From an uncultured Lachnospiraceae bacterium (GTDB lineage: Bacteria; Bacillota; Clostridia; Lachnospirales; Lachnospiraceae), in assembly GCA_910577765.1 (NCBI GenBank), contig CAJTOV010000153.1:1-8925 (forward strand): DNA of 8,925 bases, read 5' to 3'. Below, piece after piece: positions 1 to 5,406 of this stretch (positions are counted from its first letter, which is position 1; each line of letters opens with the position of its first letter). The notes under the pieces were generated by a model that saw nothing but the letters and a program-made list of their open reading frames with translations, searched no databases and was not told where the DNA came from. Made by a program: the position numbers and the translations under genes.

Positions 1-763
1 ACAGGTTCTTCATTTCCTTCCATATATTGCGCCGGTCCACCGGTCTGCCGCTGCTGGTCACGAAAATGCTCCCGGAAGCCACTCCCATTCTCCGGCAGTA
101 CTTCCGCAGCTTCTCCACCAGGGTCCTGGGCAGAAGGATCTGGCGGAATTTCCCCTTGGAGCTGATGGACACCGTCTTCTGGTCCAAAGATTCCACCGTA
201 ATGGAGGAAAGCTCCCCCACCCGGACTCCGCTTCCGGCCATGGTCTGAAGCATGTGGGACAGGCGCACATTCCCCTCTGCATCCGCCTGCTTCACCAGAC
301 GGATATATTCCTCCACGGTCATGTCCCTGGATGCATCCCGGAACAGCTCCCTCTGGACCCGGAGCACCCGGACACAGCAGTCCTCCCTGCCCAGAAATAC
401 CAGAAACCCGTTGAGTGCCGCCAGCATGGAATTGACGCTGGAAGGGGCATAGGAAGCGACCAGGTACTCCCGGTAGCGGACCACCTGGCTGTGGTCCAGG
501 TCCCTGCCCTGGCAGAAGGAAAGAAATTTTCTGGCATCCCGCAGGTATTTCTCCACGGTATTGGGCTTCTTGTCCCGGTCTGCCAGATAGCGTCTGAAGT
601 CCTCCAGCAGTTCCCGGATCCGGTGCGGGGCATCTGTGGTTACCGTGCTGTACGCGGCGGAGCCGTCTGTTCTGTTTGCAGTATTGTATGCGTTATGGTC
701 ATCGGTTCTTTCTTCCATATGCTTGTCTGCCGGGTGTCCGGATACCGTCTTTATCTCTGCCAT
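1..763 (-). CDS. Tyrosine recombinase/integrase, C-terminus cut off by the window edge
   Basis: This is a site-specific DNA strand-exchange enzyme of the phage integrase/Xer superfamily. The 254 visible codons have no stop. The start is ATG at 763, preceded by AAAGGAG with 7 nt spacing. Residues 1-45 are polar and low-complexity. Residues about 48-130 resemble the SAM-like core-binding domain (LLEDFRRYLADRDKKPNTVEKYL). The catalytic domain starts near 148. GSGVRVGEL carries the first catalytic Arg (R181), and SSKGKFRQ is the beta-hairpin with the catalytic Lys (K203). The ending GRPVDRRNIWKEMKNL is the usual stretch just before the HxxR motif. The HxxR motif and the nucleophilic Tyr lie outside the window, so intactness cannot be judged. 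No excisionase or phage gene is next to it, so it looks like a solo recombinase. Its upstream region holds paired dyad elements (856-987) that could be its target or operator sites. The family call is firm; the function is inferred. Confidence 0.93.
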   Translation of the reverse strand, partial: MAEIKTVSGHPADKHMEERTDDHNAYNTANRTDGSAAYSTVTTDAPHRIRELLEDFRRYLADRDKKPNTVEKYLRDARKFLSFCQGRDLDHSQVVRYREYLVASYAPSSVNSMLAALNGFLVFLGREDCCVRVLRVQRELFRDASRDMTVEEYIRLVKQADAEGNVRLSHMLQTMAGSGVRVGELSSITVESLDQKTVSISSKGKFRQILLPRTLVEKLRKYCRRMGVASGSIFVTSSGRPVDRRNIWKEMKNL

Positions 764-851
764 AGGTTGCTCCTTTCGTTTTTCCGTGTGTCTGTTGTTG
801 TCCCTGCTCCTATGCTTCCCCTTTTCCCGGTCCTTATTCCTGGTGGGGATC

Positions 852-906
852 ATAATACCCTCAGTGAACAAGGAGCCGGTGTTCCCTTATTCACTGAGGG
901 TATTAT
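852..906. repeat. Dyad element, unit 1: near-perfect inverted repeat (half-sites A and B)
   Basis: Arms 852-868 and 890-906 are perfect 17-bp inverted repeats. After one mismatch, four more base pairs follow (870-873 with 885-888). As half-sites, A (856-873, plus) is TACCCTCAGTGAACAAGG. B (885-902, minus) is TACCCTCAGTGAATAAGG, identical at 17 of 18 positions. They point toward each other across an 11-nt spacer (874-884). The outer end of B touches the TATAAT of the recombinase promoter. Possible roles are a recombinase binding or crossover site, an operator, or a mobile hairpin repeat. Confidence 0.8.
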
Positions 907-930
907 ACGTTTTTCCATATTTTTCTGCAA
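902..930 (-). promoter_or_regulatory. Candidate promoter of the recombinase gene
   Basis: On the minus strand a perfect TATAAT (902-907) lies 17 nt downstream of TTGCAG (925-930, a weak -35). The expected transcription start is near 895, inside half-site B of the dyad element, so a protein bound there would cover the start site. The leader to the ATG at 763 would be about 130 nt. The -10 match is strong and the -35 weak; usage is untested. Confidence 0.5.
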
Positions 931-940
931 CAGATAACGG

Positions 941-987
941 TGTCCTGGGTGGACAAGGCCCCCGTGTCCCCCTGTCCACTGAGGGTA
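941..987. repeat. Dyad element, unit 2: diverged tandem copy (half-sites D and C)
   Basis: This is a second copy of the 852-906 element, offset by 85 bp. C (970-987, minus) is TACCCTCAGTGGACAGGG, 16 of 18 identical to half-site A. D (941-958, plus) is TGTCCTGGGTGGACAAGG, 13 of 18 identical. The pair has the same facing orientation and the same 11-nt spacer (959-969) as unit 1. Comparing 868-902 with 953-987 gives 28 of 35 identical bases. GTGGACA (949-955) and TGTCCAC (973-979) still form a perfect 7-bp stem. Confidence 0.75.
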
Positions 988-1005
988 ACCAGAAACCATA
1001 ACATC

Positions 1006-1044
1006 AAAAGCAGGTGTACGCCATACAAACCAGCGTACACCTGC
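1006..1044 (-). terminator. Rho-independent terminator of the glycyl radical enzyme gene
   Basis: A perfect 12-bp stem (1010-1021 with 1033-1044; GCAGGTGTACGC and its complement) has an 11-nt loop. On the minus strand it is followed directly by TTTTGATGTT. It lies about 47 nt past the GRE stop codon, so the GRE transcript probably ends here and the recombinase is transcribed separately. Confidence 0.8.
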
Positions 1045-1090
1045 CCCAATTTTCCTATAAAAGACATATCCCTGCCGGCCGCCTGGCCTG

Positions 1091-3490
1091 TTACAGGGTC
1101 TGCTCTGACCTGCGGATAATATCCTCCTGGGTCCCTGGTGTGAGAATCGTAAAGTAAGTGCTGTAACCGGCTACACGCACCACCAGGTCCTTATACTCTT
1201 TTGGGCTTTCCTGGGCCTTCTTTAAGGTCTCGTTGGATACCACATTGAACTGGACCTGCTTGCCGCCGTTTAACAGATAGGTTTTCACCATGGTGGCCAG
1301 TTTCATCCGGTCGGACTCGGTTTCCATGGAGGACGGAAGCATTTTCATGTTCAGAAGGGTGGCCTGGAACTCATCCTGGTTGATGGCCATGCCGCTGCGG
1401 AACACGGCAGTAGGGCCGTTCACGTCCGTGCCCTGGGCCGGGGAAATGGTGCCGTCCGCCAGGGCTTCCCCATAATGCCGCCCGTCCGGGGTGGCGCCGG
1501 TATAGGAGCCGCCGGGGATATTGGCCGTAATGGAAATCCCGGTTACCTTAGGCGGAACCCCGTAAATGGTGGTAAGCGTTTTGGCATTTTCCGCCCAGAA
1601 GTGGTACAGCTCCGCCGCAATCTCATCCACATATTGGTCGCCGTTGCCATACTTGGGAGCATCCTCGCACAGCTTCCTCATGTCCTCGTAGCCCTTCCAG
1701 TCTGCTTCCAGAGCCCTGTGCAGTTCTTCCATGGTAAACCGTTTCTCGTCAAATACCAGCTTTTTCACCGCTGCCATGGCATTGGCCACGTTGATCATGC
1801 CCACGGGATTCAAGACCGCGGAATTCTCGTACTTCATCTTCCTGCTGTTGATATCCCGGCCCGAGGAAATCCCTTCATAAGCAAAGGCTGAGTGGACCAC
1901 GTCGCACTGGGTATGGCGGGTCACATAGTTAAGCACATTGTGTTCCTCATTGTACAAGGACTGGAAATAGGCAAGCTGGGTCTTGTAAGCATTCATAAAG
2001 TCCTCAAAAGAGGCAAAGTCTTTCATTTCCCCGGTCTTTGGCCCCAGCTGCTCCCCGGTGGAGGCCAGAAGCCCGTTGCGCATGGTGATTTCCAGCACCT
2101 TGGGGCAGATGAACATGCCGATGGCACTGATCCGGGACCTGCCGGGAATATTCAAATCCAGACAGCCGGACAAAGCAAAGGAACGTGCCGTCTCAATATC
2201 CATCCCCGGCTCCAGCATCACGGTCTTTATGTAGCTGTCCTCGGAGATAAAAGCCGGCATGCCGATCCCTGTGCGCACCACCTCCATGCCCTTCTTAAGC
2301 AGGGCCTCCGGGGTGTCTTTGCCCACCCGGATGGTGATGGTAAAGTGGGGCGTCCGGATCTCCTTTGCCGATTCCAGAATCAGGTAGGACAGATCATTGG
2401 TGGCGTCCTCCCCGGTCTCTGGGTCGCAGCCTCCGATGACCGTGTTGTTCCACCGGGCCATGCCTGCCCACTTGGAACGCTGGGCTTTGCCGCCGCTGAC
2501 GAAATTGAACTGCATAATGCGGATACGCAGGTTCTCAATCAGTTCCAGGGCCTCCTCCCGGGTAATGTCCCCATTCTCCAGATCCTTCTTATAGTATGGG
2601 TAAAGATACTGGTCCATGCGCCCCAGAGGGGTGGTTCCATGGGCTACCATCATCCAGTAGAACCACACATTCTGGATGGCATCCCGGAAATTCCGGGAAG
2701 GATGCTCCGCGATCCAGTGACAGGTGTCTGCCATGCGTAAAAGCTCTTTTTTGCGTGCCTCATCCCCGGTCTGGGCCGCCTTTTTCTCACACTCGGTTCC
2801 ATACCGGTGGTACATCCGCACCATGGCGCTGAGAGCGATGATCACGGCCCGGTAGTAATCGGACTTCTCGATGCCCTCCAGATCCCTGTAGGTAATCTTC
2901 TCCAGAGCCTCCTCCGCTTCCCGGAGGGTCTGGGAAATGCCTTCGTCAATGATCTTTCCGTAATCCGGGATAAACAGGGAATAGCCGATGCCAAGCCCCC
3001 AGCCAAATCCGGCTCCCCCCTGGCCTCTGCCTGCCTTCCGGTCCGTCCATGGGGGACACAGCACCCCGGAGCGGATAAAGGCCCAGATCCGGTCCCCGTC
3101 ATAGAAACGGCCCTGCCACTCATTCATGGTGCGGCCTTTCTCTTTCCAGAACCCGTCGCACTCCCGCCATTTCTTCCGGTCCTCCGGGTCGATCTCCACC
3201 ACGCCGCCTTTTAAGAACTCGTCAAAATCCTCCTCCGGCCACGCAGGACCCCACACCATCCCCTCCATGCCGTTTGGCCTGGAAGCCACATTGCCTGCGA
3301 TCAGCTCATCGTCTTCAATGTAAATGGTCCGCTTATCCAGGTAATCCGCCGTGGCATACGCCCGCTGCAGAATGGCCGGAAGCCCCTCGTGGCGCTCAAT
3401 GGATTCCTTATAAATCCATGGTTTTTCCACGCAGATTTTCAGCTTTCCGTTATTAATCTTACTGTACAGTCTCTGGATTCTGTCTGTCAT
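1091..3490 (-). CDS. Glycyl radical enzyme of the pyruvate formate-lyase/dehydratase superfamily, substrate unknown
   Basis: This 799-residue cytoplasmic enzyme is anaerobic and O2-sensitive; family members run about 780-850 residues. The ATG at 3490 has AAGGAGG 5 nt upstream. The C-terminal glycyl radical loop reads VRVAGYSTYF, with G775 as the radical site. The thiyl-radical Cys is C443 in SGCLDLNIPGR. Other family-typical stretches are WNNTVIGGCDPETGED (about 347-362), ANIPGGSYTGATPDGR (656-671) and ISPAQGTDVNGPTAVF (682-697). Eliminating GREs (glycerol/propanediol dehydratase, CutC, HypD) usually have Cys-x-Glu followed by an Asp/Asn-containing stretch. Here it is Cys-Leu-Asp followed by RSRISAIGMFICPKVLE, so the pocket differs and I will not name a substrate. 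It needs a radical-SAM activase of the PflA type, and none is in the window. It has its own terminator and a long control region upstream. Annotation pipelines would probably call it PflD-like. The family is certain; the reaction is unknown. Confidence 0.95.
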   Translation of the reverse strand: MTDRIQRLYSKINNGKLKICVEKPWIYKESIERHEGLPAILQRAYATADYLDKRTIYIEDDELIAGNVASRPNGMEGMVWGPAWPEEDFDEFLKGGVVEIDPEDRKKWRECDGFWKEKGRTMNEWQGRFYDGDRIWAFIRSGVLCPPWTDRKAGRGQGGAGFGWGLGIGYSLFIPDYGKIIDEGISQTLREAEEALEKITYRDLEGIEKSDYYRAVIIALSAMVRMYHRYGTECEKKAAQTGDEARKKELLRMADTCHWIAEHPSRNFRDAIQNVWFYWMMVAHGTTPLGRMDQYLYPYYKKDLENGDITREEALELIENLRIRIMQFNFVSGGKAQRSKWAGMARWNNTVIGGCDPETGEDATNDLSYLILESAKEIRTPHFTITIRVGKDTPEALLKKGMEVVRTGIGMPAFISEDSYIKTVMLEPGMDIETARSFALSGCLDLNIPGRSRISAIGMFICPKVLEITMRNGLLASTGEQLGPKTGEMKDFASFEDFMNAYKTQLAYFQSLYNEEHNVLNYVTRHTQCDVVHSAFAYEGISSGRDINSRKMKYENSAVLNPVGMINVANAMAAVKKLVFDEKRFTMEELHRALEADWKGYEDMRKLCEDAPKYGNGDQYVDEIAAELYHFWAENAKTLTTIYGVPPKVTGISITANIPGGSYTGATPDGRHYGEALADGTISPAQGTDVNGPTAVFRSGMAINQDEFQATLLNMKMLPSSMETESDRMKLATMVKTYLLNGGKQVQFNVVSNETLKKAQESPKEYKDLVVRVAGYSTYFTILTPGTQEDIIRRSEQTL

Positions 3491-3606
3491 CTGATCCTCC
3501 TTCTGTGCAGATCTGCTGCACGCCAGGTCTCCCCTCTGCTTTGTGCCAGCGCCGACGGTACAGCCGGGAAAAGACCTGGGCTGTTATGAATGTTTCATCT
3601 GACTCC

Positions 3607-3635
3607 ATTGTATCCGGATGTCCCATATTGCACAA
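3607..3635 (-). promoter_or_regulatory. Possible proximal promoter of the glycyl radical enzyme gene
   Basis: On the minus strand TACAAT (3607-3612) is spaced 17 nt from TTGTGC (3630-3635). The -35 is poor, so it would need an activator, perhaps bound at the palindrome about 85 bp upstream. It lies downstream of the hairpin at 3766-3836, so it would escape that terminator. Confidence 0.3.
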
Positions 3636-3717
3636 GGGTTTCCCGGAAATCCCCGGATTCTTATGCAGTTCTGCCTATGCTGCTGTTCACTGGTGCCCAC
3701 CGGGAACACCCGATACT

Positions 3718-3742
3718 TCTTGTCCGGCATAGCCGGACAAGA
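3718..3742. promoter_or_regulatory. 25-bp palindrome, candidate operator or RNA stem
   Basis: TCTTGTCCGGC (3718-3728) and GCCGGACAAGA (3732-3742) are perfect 11-bp arms around ATA. No T-run follows on either strand, which argues against a terminator. The site lies between the hairpin at 3766-3836 and the proximal promoter candidate. It could be a dimer-bound operator or the apical stem of a folded leader; the regulator is unknown. Confidence 0.6.
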
Positions 3743-3765
3743 CGATGCCCCCTGTGAACAGTTAC

Positions 3766-3836
3766 GGAAAAGGGCTGTAAAAAGCCGGAACCTTCTTGCG
3801 AAAAGAAAGTGCATGACTTTTTACAGCCCCTTTTCC
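3766..3836 (-). terminator. Terminator-type hairpin between the glucosidase operon and the glycyl radical enzyme
   Basis: GGGCTGTAAAAAG (3772-3784) pairs perfectly with 3817-3829. With C3830 bulged, GGAAAA (3766-3771) also pairs with TTTTCC (3831-3836), giving 19 bp in all. The loop contains a second small hairpin (3793-3797 with 3803-3807). On the minus strand the stem is followed by CCCTTTTCC. It probably ends the PTS/glucosidase transcript about 100 nt after the stop. Because a strong promoter lies upstream of it, it may also act as an attenuator for the GRE. Confidence 0.65.
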
Positions 3837-3852
3837 ACGGGCATCCTCCTCC
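3821..3852 (-). other. Possible leader mini-ORF (MPVEKGL) overlapping the hairpin
   Basis: On the minus strand GGAGGAGG (3845-3852) runs directly into ATG CCC GTG GAA AAG GGG CTG TAA (3844 down to 3821). The ATG is very close to the Shine-Dalgarno; the in-frame GTG at 3838 has ideal 6-nt spacing. The stop codon falls inside the 5' arm of the hairpin (3817-3836), so a ribosome here would disrupt the stem. The reading is speculative: a seven-codon ORF can arise by chance, and the peptide has no run of one amino acid as classical attenuators do. Confidence 0.2.
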
Positions 3853-3929
3853 GGTTGTGATAGGTCAACTTATTCTTTGATCCGGTCAGGCTCTGTCACA
3901 TTGACCCTGGCATGATGGTTACTGCCAAT

Positions 3930-3958
3930 ATTATAAGTCAAACAAGGGATGATGTAAA
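3930..3958 (-). promoter_or_regulatory. Strong consensus promoter at the 3' end of the glucosidase gene
   Basis: On the minus strand TTTACA (3953-3958, 5 of 6 consensus) is spaced exactly 17 nt from TATAAT (3930-3935, 6 of 6). It overlaps the last codons of the glucosidase. The expected start near 3923 would give the GRE a leader of about 430 nt passing through the hairpin at 3766-3836. This is the best-matching promoter in the window. Confidence 0.6.
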
Positions 3959-5404
3959 GCCATTCCCCGCAATGACTTTCTTATACCATGCAAAGCTGTC
4001 CTTGGGGATGCGGCGGTTGGTTCCCTTCCCGGCTTCGTCCCGGTCCACGTAGATCACGCCGTAGCGTTTGTTCATCTCAATGGTTCCGCAGGACACAATG
4101 TCAAGGATTCCCCACATGGTGTAGCCGATTAAATCCACACCGTCGGCGATGGCTTCCCCCATCTGGGCAATATGCTCCCGCAGATACTGGATGCGGTAAT
4201 CATCGTGAATCTTCCCGTCCTCTGCCACCACATCCCTGGCGCCGATGCCATTTTCCGCAATGAACAGGGGAAGATTGTACCGGTCATACATCTGGTTCAG
4301 GGAGATCCGCAGTCCCACGGGATCGATCTGCCAGCCCCATTCACTGGTCTGCAGGTAAGGGTTCTTCTTTCCGGAGAGAAGGTTGCCGCTGGTGACCTCA
4401 TAGTCCGGGCTGTTGGTGGAAACCATGGACATATAGTAGCTGAAGGAAAGGAAATCCACCTTGCCGCCGGCCAGAATCTGGTCGTCTCCCGGCTCTTTCA
4501 CGATCTCAACCCCAAGCTCCTTTAACATCCGCCGGGTATAGCCAGGATACCGGCCCCGCGCCATGACATCTGTATAAAAATAATTCTTGTAGTTTTCGTC
4601 CAGCAGGGCACACATCACATCGTCCGGGCTGCAGGTGGCAGGATAGGTTGTGAAGCGGGCGATCATGCCGCCCACCATGGAACCGGGCAGCATCTCATGG
4701 GCCATCTTCACCGCCAGGGCATTGGCCAGCAGCTGGTGATGGGTGCACTGGAAAATAGCCTGATCGTAGTTTTCCTCCTGGTCCCGGATGAGACAGCAGC
4801 CGTTCCAGGGATTGAACCGGGAACAGTTGATCTCATTAAAGGGAAGCCAGTAGTCCACCAGCCCTCCCAGCCGCTCAAACAGCGTCTGGCAGTAACGCAG
4901 GTAAAAGTCAATCATCTTCCGGTTCTTCCAGCCGCCGTATCTGGTCAGCAGGTTCACCGGGGTGGCGTAGTGCAGGATGGTGGCAAATACCTTCATCCCC
5001 CGTTTATGGCACTCGGTAAAAAGATCCACATAGAACCGGATGCCTTCCTCATTGGGAACCGGGTCGTCGCCATTTGGATAGATACGGGCCCAACTGATGG
5101 ATGTGCGGAAAATCTTCAGCCCCAGTTCCTCCAGCAACGCCAGGTCTTCCCGCCAGTTATGGTAAAAGTCAATGGCCCAGCGGAATGGATAATGCTCCAG
5201 ATCCGTGGCGGTAAGAGCCGCCTGAAACCGCTCTCCGGTCATATTGATATCCCGGTTCTTCCGCCGCATGTCTGCATCCCAGGAAGCGTCAAACACCCGC
5301 AGATCCTGGGTATCCATGCCTTTGCCTCCTTCATTCCAGGCACCCTCTGCCTGGGCGGAGGCGATAGCGCCTCCCCACAAAAAATTTTCCGGAAAATGGT
5401 TCAT
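3938..5404 (-). CDS. bglA: 6-phospho-beta-glucosidase, glycoside hydrolase family 1
   Basis: This cytoplasmic retaining hydrolase splits 6-phospho-beta-glucosides (aryl-glucosides, cellobiose-6-P and the like) delivered by a PTS into glucose-6-phosphate and an aglycone or sugar. It has 488 residues, about the family norm. The GH1 N-terminal signature is FLWGGAIASAQAEGAWNEGG (8-27). The acid/base is E191 in LPFNEIN, and the nucleophile is E384 in FIAENGIGAR. The phospho-specific loop VSCGTIEMNKRYG supplies S438, K446 and Y448, the triad that binds the 6-phosphate and separates these enzymes from plain beta-glucosidases. The ATG at 5404 has GGAGG 6 nt upstream, lying inside the end of the EIIBC gene; the EIIBC stop is 2 nt before this start, so translation is probably coupled. 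One oddity is ILHYATPV (143-150), where GH1 enzymes usually have His-aromatic-Asp/Glu and this one has Ala147. Reaction class is certain; the exact glucoside is unknown. Confidence 0.95.
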   Translation of the reverse strand: MNHFPENFLWGGAIASAQAEGAWNEGGKGMDTQDLRVFDASWDADMRRKNRDINMTGERFQAALTATDLEHYPFRWAIDFYHNWREDLALLEELGLKIFRTSISWARIYPNGDDPVPNEEGIRFYVDLFTECHKRGMKVFATILHYATPVNLLTRYGGWKNRKMIDFYLRYCQTLFERLGGLVDYWLPFNEINCSRFNPWNGCCLIRDQEENYDQAIFQCTHHQLLANALAVKMAHEMLPGSMVGGMIARFTTYPATCSPDDVMCALLDENYKNYFYTDVMARGRYPGYTRRMLKELGVEIVKEPGDDQILAGGKVDFLSFSYYMSMVSTNSPDYEVTSGNLLSGKKNPYLQTSEWGWQIDPVGLRISLNQMYDRYNLPLFIAENGIGARDVVAEDGKIHDDYRIQYLREHIAQMGEAIADGVDLIGYTMWGILDIVSCGTIEMNKRYGVIYVDRDEAGKGTNRRIPKDSFAWYKKVIAGNGFTSSLV

Positions 5405-5406
5405 AG

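Larger units (their letters stand above)
3491..3937 (-). promoter_or_regulatory. 447-nt structured control region upstream of the glycyl radical enzyme
   Basis: No convincing gene lies here. Read on the minus strand, it holds the start region of a strong promoter (3930-3958), a hairpin (3766-3836), a 25-bp palindrome (3718-3742) inside distant paired arms (3683-3690 with 3754-3761), and a second possible promoter (3607-3635). Close to the GRE start are two smaller inverted repeats: CCAGGTCT/AGACCTGG (3572-3579 with 3523-3530) and GTGCAG/CTGCAC (3505-3510 with 3516-3521). The latter ends just before the AAGGAGG. The density of pairing suggests control at the RNA level. I did not recognise a known riboswitch class. 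Confidence 0.5.

Noticed and set aside
254..937. 227-codon plus-strand frame across the recombinase and its upstream repeats
   Set aside because: It is antisense to the recombinase reading frame and runs through the dyad elements; its product looks like no protein family.
1892..2740. 282-codon open frame on the plus strand opposite the glycyl radical enzyme
   Set aside because: The sense strand encodes a full-length GRE with all its motifs; this frame is a by-product of its codon bias. The plus-strand frame at 4697-5428 opposite the GH1 gene is rejected for the same reason.
3856..3906. Possible pseudoknot from GGTCAA/TTGACC and TGTGA/TCACA
   Set aside because: The connecting loops would be 0 and 2 nt, too short to cross the helices; it is more likely chance pairing or a DNA site.
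3491..3937. ZTP riboswitch (pfl motif) or another known riboswitch in the GRE leader
   Set aside because: I looked for the conserved core segments of the motif and did not find them in the right order; a covariance scan would settle it.
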